Assembly: GCF_001651875.1 (NCBI RefSeq)
Contig: NZ_LNQB01000051.1
Coordinates: 1-49,668, forward strand
Direction: 5' to 3'
Source of the DNA: Sinorhizobium saheli
GTDB taxonomy: Bacteria; Pseudomonadota; Alphaproteobacteria; Rhizobiales; Rhizobiaceae
Length of the DNA: 49,668 bases
Positions 25,601 to 32,741 of this stretch are shown piece after piece. Every line of letters starts with the position of its first letter. Positions within the stretch are counted from its first letter, which is position 1. Position numbers and translations under genes: made by a program. Under the pieces are notes generated by a model that worked only from the letters and a program-made list of their open reading frames with translations, was not told where the DNA came from and did not search any database.

Positions 25601-26189
25601 CCCGCTCGGCGATCGGCCGGATGAGGTCGCTCACCTCGCCGGCATCGAGCTTCTTGTCATTGTTCTTGTCGGTGCCGAATTTTGGCGTGCCCAGGCTCTC
25701 CGAGGCGAGGTCGACTTCCTGGGCGATGGCGACGACGAGATCGTCCTTTGCCCTGTCGCGTTCGCTTTCGCTCTTCGACTTGTCGCTTGCCGTGCGGAGC
25801 GCCGTGCGCTGCTTTTCCAGAAGATCCAGCCGTTCCGGGCTCAAGACGATGACGTCGTCCCCCTCTTCGAGCGCCTTGTCCGCCTCCTTCACCGCCGACG
25901 GCCGGTTGCCGAAGGCCTTTTTGTCGAGTTCCGGCGTTGCCGCCAACTGGTCGTTGAGCGCCTTGTTGTCCTTCGGGTCGACGCCCGCCTCCTCGTAGAT
26001 GCGGAACGGCCAGAGCCCCGGTTCCACCTGGCGCTCGACAATGCCCGACGGACCGCCGTTCCACGGCAGCGCCGGCGGCGGATCGTTCTTCTTGCCCTTC
26101 TTGGCGGCCTGATCGGCGATCTGCTCGAACGGCTTCGTCGAGTCTGCACGGTCGGTGCGGTTGCGTGCGAAGAAATTGATCACAGACAT
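22602..26189 (-). CDS. 1195-residue protein with LysM-like module and EF-hand loop; candidate T3SS substrate
   Basis: There is no signal peptide. At about 52-116 a stretch reads as a degenerate LysM with an insertion (VEPGLWPFRIYEEAGVD ... EGDDVIVLSP). Residues 174-185 (DKNNDKKLDAGE) form a canonical calcium-binding EF-hand loop with D, N, D, K, D and E at positions 1, 3, 5, 7, 9 and 12. The large middle is polar and helical. A Gly/Ala-rich hydrophobic stretch lies near 930-1000 (YGIATVSDAMFAVAGGTGAL, ISGVAAVLQLAGAGIV), and the C-terminal part has aromatic-rich YWDGNQWWMP. The layout (LysM-like front, helical middle, hydrophobic segment, about 150-200 residues of tail) matches the 1039-residue protein. 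It is likely co-transcribed with the 248-residue protein, 120 bp upstream. Family not recognised. Confidence 0.88.
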   Translation of the reverse strand: MSVINFFARNRTDRADSTKPFEQIADQAAKKGKKNDPPPALPWNGGPSGIVERQVEPGLWPFRIYEEAGVDPKDNKALNDQLAATPELDKKAFGNRPSAVKEADKALEEGDDVIVLSPERLDLLEKQRTALRTASDKSKSESERDRAKDDLVVAIAQEVDLASESLGTPKFGTDKNNDKKLDAGEVSDLIRPIAERAPDDPIFMDALNQVRDMKEKEWKADGKTDDQLGRIASLGDKKDYDAVTRETRKQLVDVALAAGGEEGAQVTALTNRASIYAGYTAGDPEKYGAALKAGIKEALQEIRVDRHVRDLESAYGKGGVEGAEKFLAKLSETTDPAHALPSFDTSGKAAGDIKKLLDQSSGALVASDPRVRKMIDQSIDSIAASGSKGDTKSKIKALQDLAVASQNILYGDGKKAGAGKEVVDHIADRLVDKMNTELPGNNVLSHQRIFSILSSEDVKGGGTALLTAIAARTAELGTEKRDELKAKGELGYNDYLAQNSDAQWAIRRSIENFGNVSKAQDEKITTLYNELYHGLSGWNGAKSDDPLSGAAQLARDMEAIDNLSPENKQKSKELVKEGEVRQRLWEQQESIDLALKIYETPLSKVDGLKTDAPIPSLFGTGIMMTKSKSISEALKGLPDMPKNEGPDPYANVEKGADPNATGTIWVERSARALATFAVTETLKGRVGDIHTALAENRMAAVIQNGGGKFSKAEVDAVMKYIDGKAPDKNPDLQKFVDNVKEKIGEGRLRDIVAGRVQPTDAERTQMQQMKGLKVGTTAVERLSGAGSAVLFGRNLDSLGTTGDDMVYYLPHTMMLVSAAKGALKPLPDSILLGDDAKKPTTAEAKIDALKERVNNSSLSASQKKAWSGVLNSGHFLRGGGIDALYVGADLSNAIMQGTGWIVGDKADGVKATGYGIATVSDAMFAVAGGTGALEAKAANNGLVRLMNRLGPLKISGVAAVLQLAGAGIVQGRSAYNAAHTYDKADADAIQVMFGVKDRKVAEALAEHNDLLDEGVMGILQTVFPGDEHLMGGDEGTRSAGSVLSGTYGAEGYTRARLGQIFNRMTPEQATELSETIRDMTADKNGKLPETQDDLKYLKLPADPAKVDLKDYPTVTYNAERKRYEDSATTMYWDGNQWWMPQKKVSAEDARLPGDDPLWYRPSDGTLMHENAYASYVEPRSTEGLKAWLRRKGYLE

Positions 26190-26309
26190 CAGCTATTCCC
26201 TGCTCCGTTCTTTGAACTCGGATCGGCAAGATTGCCGAAGGATGCGGATCGCGAGGGGCGGCAGCGGCCGCCCTTCACGCGTGTGACGATCTGGGGATAT
26301 TCGGCCTTC

Positions 26310-27056
26310 CTAGCGCAGGCCGTACGCGGTGCGGGCATGCTCGGCGATGAGCTTGTCCATGCCCTTGTCGTCAAGGTTCTTCTCGTTCGGGCCCTTGTCG
26401 TCAGGGGCATTGCCGTCAGCCGGCTCCGATGACCACGAATGCTGCGTCAGGGCGTCGACGATGCTCCTTCTTTCGTCCTCCCCTTCATAGGGTTCGACGA
26501 GGACGTCCATGATCTCCTTGAGCCGCGGCGCCTGCAATTCGGGCGAACCGAAGTCGGCGCGCGACTCCATCAGCGCGACGGCCGCGTTGGTGCGTTCTTC
26601 GACACTGCCGGAATGCTTGCCGAGATAGGTCTCGACCGCCTGCTTGCGCCCCTCCGGCGTCGAAGCCGGCGCCTTGATCGCGTCGATCGCGGCCGGCGCG
26701 CCCTCCGGCTGCATGGTGGGCACGAGCACGAAGTCCGGATTGAGGCTTCCCTCGTGATAGGCGTGGATGAGATCGGGATTGGAGAACTGAACATTGCCGC
26801 CGATCATCAGCATCGTGTCGGCGTCGCTCAACGCGTATTGCTTGCCGATCTTGAATTGCGAATCGCCCTTCTCGGGGACGGCGATCTTCACATTCGCCAG
26901 CAGTTCCTCCGAATTCTTGAGCCCCTGCTCGCGCGCACGCCGGTCGAGGACCTCCTGCCAGGCCTTTGCCTGCGCCGGCGATACGTCGATTTCCCGCTTG
27001 TTGTCAGCGCTTTTCAGCCGAAACCCTTTGCCGACGACCTCCAAAGTGAACGCCAT
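26310..27056 (-). CDS. 248-residue LysM-like protein
   Basis: A strong site (AGGGGAGG, about 6 bases before the ATG at 27056) precedes it. Residues 59-115 look like a degenerate LysM: AVPEKGDSQFKIGKQYALSD, then NPDLIHAYHEGSLNPDFVLV, as in KGDS..KI...Y......NPDLI..G..V.VP. The remainder is helical and acidic (YEGEDERRSIVDALTQHSW) with a charged C-terminus. There is no signal peptide or membrane segment. Its place ahead of the 1195-residue gene, the same direction, suggests a partner or chaperone-like role for that protein, or a smaller secreted member of the same group. Function unknown. Confidence 0.8.
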   Translation of the reverse strand: MAFTLEVVGKGFRLKSADNKREIDVSPAQAKAWQEVLDRRAREQGLKNSEELLANVKIAVPEKGDSQFKIGKQYALSDADTMLMIGGNVQFSNPDLIHAYHEGSLNPDFVLVPTMQPEGAPAAIDAIKAPASTPEGRKQAVETYLGKHSGSVEERTNAAVALMESRADFGSPELQAPRLKEIMDVLVEPYEGEDERRSIVDALTQHSWSSEPADGNAPDDKGPNEKNLDDKGMDKLIAEHARTAYGLR

Positions 27057-27400
27057 GCTCTACCTCCCCTGCGTGCATCGTCCGTGGCGGAGTTACGCCT
27101 TTTTTGAAGGCGATCAATTCATTCAGCGCACTGTTCGCGGAGCTTCCATACGACACGTTGTGCGAGATGAAAAGTCTTTAGGGCAACTATTAGTAGTTGC
27201 GAACATTTGAATAGATGCGGCCAGGCTGCGCCGCCCGCTTGAAAAATCGACGTTTTCGTTTCGCAGCGACGCGTGTCGATGGCAGCGCTGTTCTCACCCT
27301 TCTATGGCTGTCGATACAGCATCGTGCGGAGCCAGATCGTGAGCACGCCGGCGGTGGCGGGGGCTACGGCGCCGCCAGCGCCACCCTCCGCATCGCGCCA
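27057..27400. promoter_or_regulatory. Control region upstream of the 248/1195-residue unit
   Basis: No gene is recognised in these 344 bp. They contain the dyad at 27183-27200 and an AT-rich stretch around it, which probably carry the leftward promoter. The right half (27250-27400) is the tail region of the ridA transcript and shows nothing I can name. Confidence 0.45.
27183..27200. promoter_or_regulatory. 18-bp dyad GCAACTA-TTAG-TAGTTGC
   Basis: The 7-bp arms are perfect and the centre is 4 bases. It lies 127 bp upstream of the start of the 248-residue protein gene, inside the only AT-rich part of the gap. It may be an operator for this unit. No similar dyad is found at the main T3SS promoters, so control is probably separate. 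Confidence 0.45.
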
Positions 27401-27886
27401 CTATTCCAGCATGACGACGGCTTCGACCTCGAAGAGCATGGGGTCGACCGCAAGCTTGGGCACGGGGATCAAGGTCTGCGCCGGCAGGGCCCGGCCGAAC
27501 ATTTCTTTGACGTTCCTGGTCAGCACCTCAAGCTTGGACATATCGTGATCGACCACGAAGATCGTGAGCTTGACGACCTGATCCGGCTTCGCACCGAGCG
27601 CATCGAGAGCGGTGCGCAAATTCGCGTAGGCCTGCTTCACCTGGACGGCGAAGTCGGGCGACAAGGCGCCCGTGCCGTCCTGGCCGCCCTGTCCGGAGAT
27701 ATAGGCGAGCCGCGCCTCGCGCGGCACGACCACCGCCGTGCTGTAGCCATTCGGCGTCGGGTCGTAGAGGTTCTTCGGATTGACGATCGTCAGCTTCCGA
27801 TCGCTCTCATTCGCTGCCGTCGCAGCAGAAACTCCCATAGTCATGATTAGCCCTCCGATAAGCAGATGCCTGATTGCGCGTGACAT
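27401..27886 (-). CDS. Exported RidA/YjgF-family protein
   Basis: 161 residues with an N-terminal signal peptide (about 1-24, ending AATA-A). The RidA fold follows (AYISGQGGQDGTGALSPDF, QAYANLRTALDALGAKPDQV, VKLTIFVVDHD, ALPAQTLIPVPKLA). Cytoplasmic RidA hydrolyses reactive enamine/imine intermediates. Periplasmic members are common in proteobacteria but their substrates are mostly unknown, and the catalytic arginine normally found near the end is not evident (AVDPMLFEVEAVVML). It is divergent from a TetR regulator, which probably controls it. Confidence 0.88.
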   Translation of the reverse strand: MSRAIRHLLIGGLIMTMGVSAATAANESDRKLTIVNPKNLYDPTPNGYSTAVVVPREARLAYISGQGGQDGTGALSPDFAVQVKQAYANLRTALDALGAKPDQVVKLTIFVVDHDMSKLEVLTRNVKEMFGRALPAQTLIPVPKLAVDPMLFEVEAVVMLE

Positions 27887-27970
27887 GATCTTCTTTTGGC
27901 TCCGGGGACTGCGCTACCGTCCGTCGCGGCCCCAAGTTGAACTTTACGCATTGCCGCAATTGAATCTTAC

Positions 27971-28005
27971 GGCGTACGATCAAATCGCATCGTACAGCGT
28001 ACGAG
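27971..28005. promoter_or_regulatory. Candidate TetR operator between ridA-like gene and regulator
   Basis: GTACGAT (27974-27980) and ATCGTAC (27989-27995) form an inverted repeat with 8 bases between, and a further GTACGA follows at 27999-28004. Repeated GTACG half-sites in a divergent gap of a TetR gene are typical of an autoregulatory operator. Confidence 0.6.
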
Positions 28006-28074
28006 TCAATCGGGCAGGATCGACATTCGTCGCTTTGCCGGCCAAAATCGACGCCTGATCAGTGAGGAAAACGA

Positions 28075-28764
28075 ATGACAACCAAAGGCGGCGGCGCCCG
28101 GAGCAAACGGTCCAAACGTAACGGTGCGTCGCCCCAGTCCGTGCGGGAGCCGCGTGGTGAACCCCCGCTGTCTCTCGAACGGATCGTGGCGGGCGCGGTG
28201 GAACTGCTCGACGCCGAAGGGCTCGAAGGATTGTCGATGCGTCGGCTGGCCGACCGCCTCGGCGCGGGCGCGATGAGCCTCTATTGGCACGTCGCCAACA
28301 AGGAGCAGGTCTTCGACCTGGCGCTCGACTCAGTGCTCGAATATCGCGCATCGCCGCACGTTGAGCCTCGAGACTGGCGGGGAGACGTCGTGCATATGCT
28401 CGAGGACTGGCGCGCCAGCATGCTGCGCCATCCCTGGTCGGCCTCCCTCTTGCCGCGCCGGGCGCTCGGCCCGAACATCCTCGCCCGCCTGGAACTGCTG
28501 GGCAAGACCTTGTCCAGCGCCGGTGTGGCGCAAGCGGATCTGAACGTCGCGATCTGGTCGCTCTGGAACCATGTGATGGGCGCGACCGTCACCCGGGCGA
28601 GCTTCGACCTTTCCAAGGACGACCAGGCGGCCGCACAGCAGCGCCTTGCAGGTCTCAGCGGGCGCTACCCGACGATCGAGAGCTCGCGTCTGCTGCTCGA
28701 TGACGACTGGGACGGTGCGTTCCGGAAAGGTCTCGACTTCCTGCTCGATGGCCTTTGTCCTTAA
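28075..28764 (+). CDS. TetR-family transcriptional regulator
   Basis: 229 residues. A basic N-terminal tail of some 30 residues is followed by a TetR helix-turn-helix (IVAGAVELLDAEGLEGLSMR, then RLADRLGAGAMSLYWHVANK). The C-terminal domain is of the tetracycline-repressor type (TetR_C), binding an unknown small ligand. The gene is divergent from the exported RidA gene with a 188-bp gap that contains repeated GTACG palindromic half-sites. It probably represses both itself and the RidA gene. Confidence 0.9.
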   Translation: MTTKGGGARSKRSKRNGASPQSVREPRGEPPLSLERIVAGAVELLDAEGLEGLSMRRLADRLGAGAMSLYWHVANKEQVFDLALDSVLEYRASPHVEPRDWRGDVVHMLEDWRASMLRHPWSASLLPRRALGPNILARLELLGKTLSSAGVAQADLNVAIWSLWNHVMGATVTRASFDLSKDDQAAAQQRLAGLSGRYPTIESSRLLLDDDWDGAFRKGLDFLLDGLCP

Positions 28765-28902
28765 AATCGAGGTCGATCAAAGGAGACATGCAGCAGGAAG
28801 GAAGATCGCTGGGATCCGTCGAATTGCGCTATAGTTCATTTCTGTGAAATCGGCTCCGGTCAGGGAGACTTGCAGTCGACAGATTGCGAAGAGAGAAAGA
28901 CG

Positions 28903-30243
28903 ATGGATCTCGTCGAAGCCGTCAATGCCGTGAGGGCATGGCTGCAGACCTTCCTTCTCAACGAGTGGACCCTCTACCAGTCCGCCCTGATCGCCATCGG
29001 TTATCTCGCTTCCGGTTTCCTCGCCAGGCGCATCGAGCCGGCTCTGGAGGCGCGCGCCCGGGCGATCAAGGGGAACCCCGATCTGCTGCGCGTGATCATC
29101 GCCTTCATGCGCCGGCTCAAGTGGCTCTTCCTGATCGTGTGGCTGTGGATCGCCGACGTCATGCTGTTGCGATTCGGATGGCCGTCCTACCGCTGGCTGG
29201 TGGCGACGGCGCTGACGCTCGTTGCCGCCTGGTTCGTCATCTCGGTCCTCACGCGCCTTATCAGGAGCCTCATGCTGGCGCGCCTCGTCGCCGTCGTCGG
29301 CTGGGTCTACTTCGCGCTTTACGCGCTCGGACTCGATCGCACGGTTCTCGCGGCGCTCGACAGCATTGCCGTCAATCTCGGCGCCGTCCGTCTTTCGATG
29401 CTGCTCGTGCTCAAGGCCATCGTCCTTTCCGCGGCGCTGATCTGGTTCGCCGTTCTCGTCGGCAACATGTCGTCGAACTGGATACAGAAGTCGGCGGAGC
29501 TCACCCCTTCGCTGAAAGTCCTCATCAGCAAACTGGTCAAGATCGGGCTCATCGTCGTTGCCGGCGCCATTGCGCTCTCCGCAACCGGGATCGACCTCAC
29601 GGCACTGACGGTCTTTTCGGGTGCCGTCGGCGTCGGCATCGGCTTCGGCCTGCAGAAGGTGGTGTCCAACTTCATATCCGGGATCATCATCCTGCTCGAC
29701 AAATCCATCAAGCCGGGCGACACGATCACCCTCGGAGAGACCTTCGGCTCGATCCGCGACCTGCGCTCGCGCTTCGTCTCGGTGATCACGAGGGACGGCA
29801 AGGAATCCCTGATCCCGAACGAAGATTTCATTTCCCAGCAGGTCGTGAACTGGTCGTTTTCGAGTGACTTCGTCCGCATCGAGGTGAGCTTCGGGACCTC
29901 CTATGACAGCGATCCGCACGAGGTTGCCCGGATCGCGATCGAGGCCGCCAAGTCCATTCCGCGGGTCGCCAGCGCCTATGCCGAACCGGTCTGCTGGATG
30001 ACCGGTTTCGGTGCATCGTCGATCGATTTCAAGTTGAGATTCTGGATTTCCGATCCGAGCAACGGCCTTACCAACGTTCGCGGCCAGGTGCTCATGGCCC
30101 TGTGGGATGCGTTCAAGGCGGCCGGCATCGAGATTCCCTACCCGCGTCGCGAGATCATCATGAAGACACCGGTCGAGGTCGCAGATGCGACGACGCCGCA
30201 ACCGCACCCTCGTCGAGCGGGTGGGGCGTCCGGCCCGTCATGA
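28903..30243 (+). CDS. Small-conductance mechanosensitive channel (MscS family)
   Basis: 446 residues from the ATG at 28903 (GAGAGAAAG ahead). Several N-terminal membrane helices precede the MscS core: the glycine/alanine-rich pore helix (GAVGVGIGFGLQKVVSNFIS), the beta domain (IKPGDTITLGETFGSI) and NEDFISQQVVNWS. It protects the cell from hypo-osmotic shock. It is longer than E. coli MscS (286) owing to extra N-terminal helices, like YbdG/YnaI types. The last 86 bp overlap the 3' end of the convergent regulator gene. Confidence 0.92.
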   Translation: MDLVEAVNAVRAWLQTFLLNEWTLYQSALIAIGYLASGFLARRIEPALEARARAIKGNPDLLRVIIAFMRRLKWLFLIVWLWIADVMLLRFGWPSYRWLVATALTLVAAWFVISVLTRLIRSLMLARLVAVVGWVYFALYALGLDRTVLAALDSIAVNLGAVRLSMLLVLKAIVLSAALIWFAVLVGNMSSNWIQKSAELTPSLKVLISKLVKIGLIVVAGAIALSATGIDLTALTVFSGAVGVGIGFGLQKVVSNFISGIIILLDKSIKPGDTITLGETFGSIRDLRSRFVSVITRDGKESLIPNEDFISQQVVNWSFSSDFVRIEVSFGTSYDSDPHEVARIAIEAAKSIPRVASAYAEPVCWMTGFGASSIDFKLRFWISDPSNGLTNVRGQVLMALWDAFKAAGIEIPYPRREIIMKTPVEVADATTPQPHPRRAGGASGPS

Positions 30244-31663
30244 GCGCCGCGATTTCCTCGAAAAGGCGCTGGTCCTCACACTGGGCCACGTTGAAGCGCA
30301 GAAAGCTGCCGGCAGTCCGGGCGTGGCTGAAGACATTGCCCGGCGCGAGCACGATCGCTTTCTCGAGCGCCTTCCTTGCGAGCTCCGCCGCGTCGATGCC
30401 GTCCGGCAGCCGGCACCAGACGAACATGCCCGCCTGAGGCTCGATCCAGGGGCGGATGCCGATCGCCCTCAGCCGCCCGGAAACGTCCGCCATCGCGCGC
30501 GCCAGACGCTGTCGCACCGTTTCCATATGCCTGCGATAGCTGCCGTCCGTCAGAAGCGCCAGCACCAGCTCCGCGGAAAAACCGGGGCCGCCGAAGCTGG
30601 TGGCGATCTTGAGGTCCGTCAGCCCGTCGATCCAGTCGCGCGGTGCGGTGATGAAACCGCAGCGCGCGGCCGCAGACAGCGATTTTGAAAAGCTGCCGAT
30701 ATGCACGACCCGCTCGAGACCGTCGAAGGCGGCAAGGCGCGGCGCCGGCGTCTCTTCGAAATCGGCGAAGATGTCGTCCTCGATGATCGTCAGGCCGGAC
30801 TGGTCCGCAAGCTTGAGCAGGCGATGGGCGACGAGCGGCGACAGCGTCGCGCCGGTCGGGTTATGAAGGGCGGAATTGGTGATGTAGAGGCGCGGCCGGT
30901 GCTCCGCGAGCGCTGCGGCGAAGCGGTCCGTGTCGGGACCGGACGGCGTGTAGGGTATCCCGACCACCCTTGCCTGGTGCGCCCTGAGCAGCGCGTGGAA
31001 ATTGAAGTAGCACGGGTCGTCGACGAGAACCACGTCGCCCGGCTTCAGCAGGAAGCGGCAGACGAGGTCGATCGCCTGCGTACCGGATTCGGTGAGCATG
31101 ACCTGGTCCGGCGAGGCCTCGATGCCGTGCTGCGCCATGCGGCGCGCGAGCAGTTCCCGCAGCGGCAGCAGGCCGAGCGGCGAGCCGTAGTCGACGAGCG
31201 TCGCGCTATTGCCGCGCGCAAGCGACCGCAGGGCGCGCCGCAGCGCCTCCTCCGGCATCCATGAGGGCGGCAGCCAGCCGCAGCCCGGCATCTTGACCCC
31301 CTTCCCCGGTTCGAGCGCCTGGCGCGAAATCCATAAAGGGTCGACCGCCCGGTCGAGACGCGGGCCGATCTCTGCAAGCGACAGGGGTGCCAGCGGCGCG
31401 GCGACGAAGAAGCCCGATCCCGGCCGCGAGCGGATCACGCCTTCGGCGGCGAGCCGCTCATAGGCCTCGACCACCGTGGACTTGGAAACCTTCATCGTCG
31501 CCGCGAAGGCGCGGATCGACGGCAGCTTCGCGCCCGGCGTCAGGCTGCGCGCGGCGATCCGGCGCCTGACCGTCTCCATGACCCTGGCGATCCGGGTCTC
31601 GCCCCCGTCACCCGCCGTGTGATCCATCGCCTGCGGCTTCATCCGTATCGGCCCCTTTACCAT
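30158..31663 (-). CDS. MocR/PdxR-type regulator (GntR domain fused to aminotransferase)
   Basis: 501 residues if it begins at 31663; in-frame ATGs at 31642 and 31627 are equally possible and would leave the adjacent palindrome free upstream. A winged-helix GntR domain (SIRAFAATMKVSKSTVVEAY, ERLAAEGVIRSRPGSGFF) precedes a class I aminotransferase-like domain with the PLP lysine in HIGSFSKSLSAAARCGF and the usual NPTGA-type loop (HNPTGATLSP). Such proteins sense pyridoxal phosphate or amino compounds. The gene is divergent from an EamA transporter gene, its probable target. Its 3' end overlaps the MscS gene by 86 bp on the other strand. Confidence 0.9.
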   Translation of the reverse strand: MVKGPIRMKPQAMDHTAGDGGETRIARVMETVRRRIAARSLTPGAKLPSIRAFAATMKVSKSTVVEAYERLAAEGVIRSRPGSGFFVAAPLAPLSLAEIGPRLDRAVDPLWISRQALEPGKGVKMPGCGWLPPSWMPEEALRRALRSLARGNSATLVDYGSPLGLLPLRELLARRMAQHGIEASPDQVMLTESGTQAIDLVCRFLLKPGDVVLVDDPCYFNFHALLRAHQARVVGIPYTPSGPDTDRFAAALAEHRPRLYITNSALHNPTGATLSPLVAHRLLKLADQSGLTIIEDDIFADFEETPAPRLAAFDGLERVVHIGSFSKSLSAAARCGFITAPRDWIDGLTDLKIATSFGGPGFSAELVLALLTDGSYRRHMETVRQRLARAMADVSGRLRAIGIRPWIEPQAGMFVWCRLPDGIDAAELARKALEKAIVLAPGNVFSHARTAGSFLRFNVAQCEDQRLFEEIAALMTGRTPHPLDEGAVAASSHLRPRPVSS

Positions 31664-31664
31664 G

Positions 31665-31700
31665 ACAGTTCTTCCGAACTGTACCTGACTGTCTCTGGAA
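31665..31700. promoter_or_regulatory. Candidate MocR-type operator
   Basis: A perfect dyad ACAGTTC-TTCC-GAACTGT covers 31665-31682, followed by ACC and a further TGACTGTC element. MocR regulators often bind repeated half-sites in the divergent gap to the controlled transporter. It lies directly before the first possible start of the regulator and 80 bp before the transporter start. Confidence 0.55.
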
Positions 31701-31762
31701 GAGCCAGCCGCATCGCCGCAATACCGGAGAACAATCCGACACCGGAAAGAAGGGAAATCGGC

Positions 31763-32623
31763 ATGGACAGGACGGCAAGCGGCTGGGTGAACGGCCTCCT
31801 CGGGGTGATGATCTTCAGCGGTTCGCTGCCGGCGACACGGCTCGCGGTGATGGGCTTCGACCCGGTCTTCCTCACTCTCGCCCGCGCGACGATCGCCGGC
31901 CTCATCGCGCTTTGCCTGCTCGTCGCCTTCCGTGAACGCCGGCCGGGGCGCGGCGACCTCCTGGCGCTCGGCGTCGTCTCGCTCGGCGTCGTCGTCGGCT
32001 TCCCGCTCCTGACGGCGCTCGCGCTCGAGCACGTGACCGCCGCCCACTCGATCGTCTTCGTCGGCCTGCTGCCGCTTGCGACCGCGATCTTCGGCGTCCT
32101 TCGGGGCGGCGAGCGGCCGCGCCCGGCCTTCTGGCTGTTCTCTGGCCTCGGCAGCGCCATCGTCGTCGGTTTCGCGCTCGGCCAGGATTTTTCGGCCTCG
32201 CCCAAGGGCGACCTCCTGATGCTCGCCGCCATCCTTGCCTGCGGGCTCGGCTATGCCGAGGGTGCGGCCCTGTCGCGCAAGCTCGGCGGCTGGCAGGTCA
32301 TCTCCTGGGCGCTCGTGCTGTCATTGCCGGTGATGGCGGTACTGGTGTTCGTGACCATGCCGGCGAGCTTCGCGCACCTGAACGCCGCCGCCTGGGCCGG
32401 CCTTGCCTATGTCTCCGTCTTCAGCATGCTCGTCGGCTTCATCTTCTGGTATCGCGGCCTCGCGCAGGGCGGCATTGTCGCGGTCGGCCAATTGCAATTG
32501 CTGCAGCCCTTCTTCGGCCTGGCGCTGGCGGCCGCATTGCTCGACGAAACGGTAAGCTGGACCATGCTCGCGGCAACGCTCGCGATCGTCGCCTGCGTCG
32601 CCGGCGCAAAGAAATTCGCATGA
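31763..32623 (+). CDS. EamA/RhaT-family exporter (DMT superfamily)
   Basis: 286 residues from the ATG at 31763, giving ten membrane helices in two EamA repeats (front LLGVMIFSGSLPATRLAVMG, second repeat GLAYVSVFSMLVGFIFWYRG). The family exports metabolites such as amino acids or their precursors; substrate here is unknown. The divergent MocR regulator suggests induction by an amino compound. The extra upstream frame lies in the shared promoter and is not used. Confidence 0.88.
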   Translation: MDRTASGWVNGLLGVMIFSGSLPATRLAVMGFDPVFLTLARATIAGLIALCLLVAFRERRPGRGDLLALGVVSLGVVVGFPLLTALALEHVTAAHSIVFVGLLPLATAIFGVLRGGERPRPAFWLFSGLGSAIVVGFALGQDFSASPKGDLLMLAAILACGLGYAEGAALSRKLGGWQVISWALVLSLPVMAVLVFVTMPASFAHLNAAAWAGLAYVSVFSMLVGFIFWYRGLAQGGIVAVGQLQLLQPFFGLALAAALLDETVSWTMLAATLAIVACVAGAKKFA

Positions 32624-32741
32624 TCGCCGCGGTCGGACTGACGCTCCGGAACGACGGGCGGTGCGGGAACCTTCCGAGCGATCCAACGTTTCATTCTGTC
32701 CGGTAACACCAGGCGCGTTCGTCGAGGAGGGGAGGTCGAGG

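Noticed and set aside
22686..26432. Two long plus-strand frames opposite the 1195-residue protein gene
   Set aside because: Shadow frames rich in R and L. The minus-strand frame has a LysM-like module, an EF-hand loop and a coherent helical layout.
28777..30207. 476-codon minus-strand frame opposite the MscS gene
   Set aside because: Antisense shadow; repeated D, R, E and H runs and no recognisable domain.
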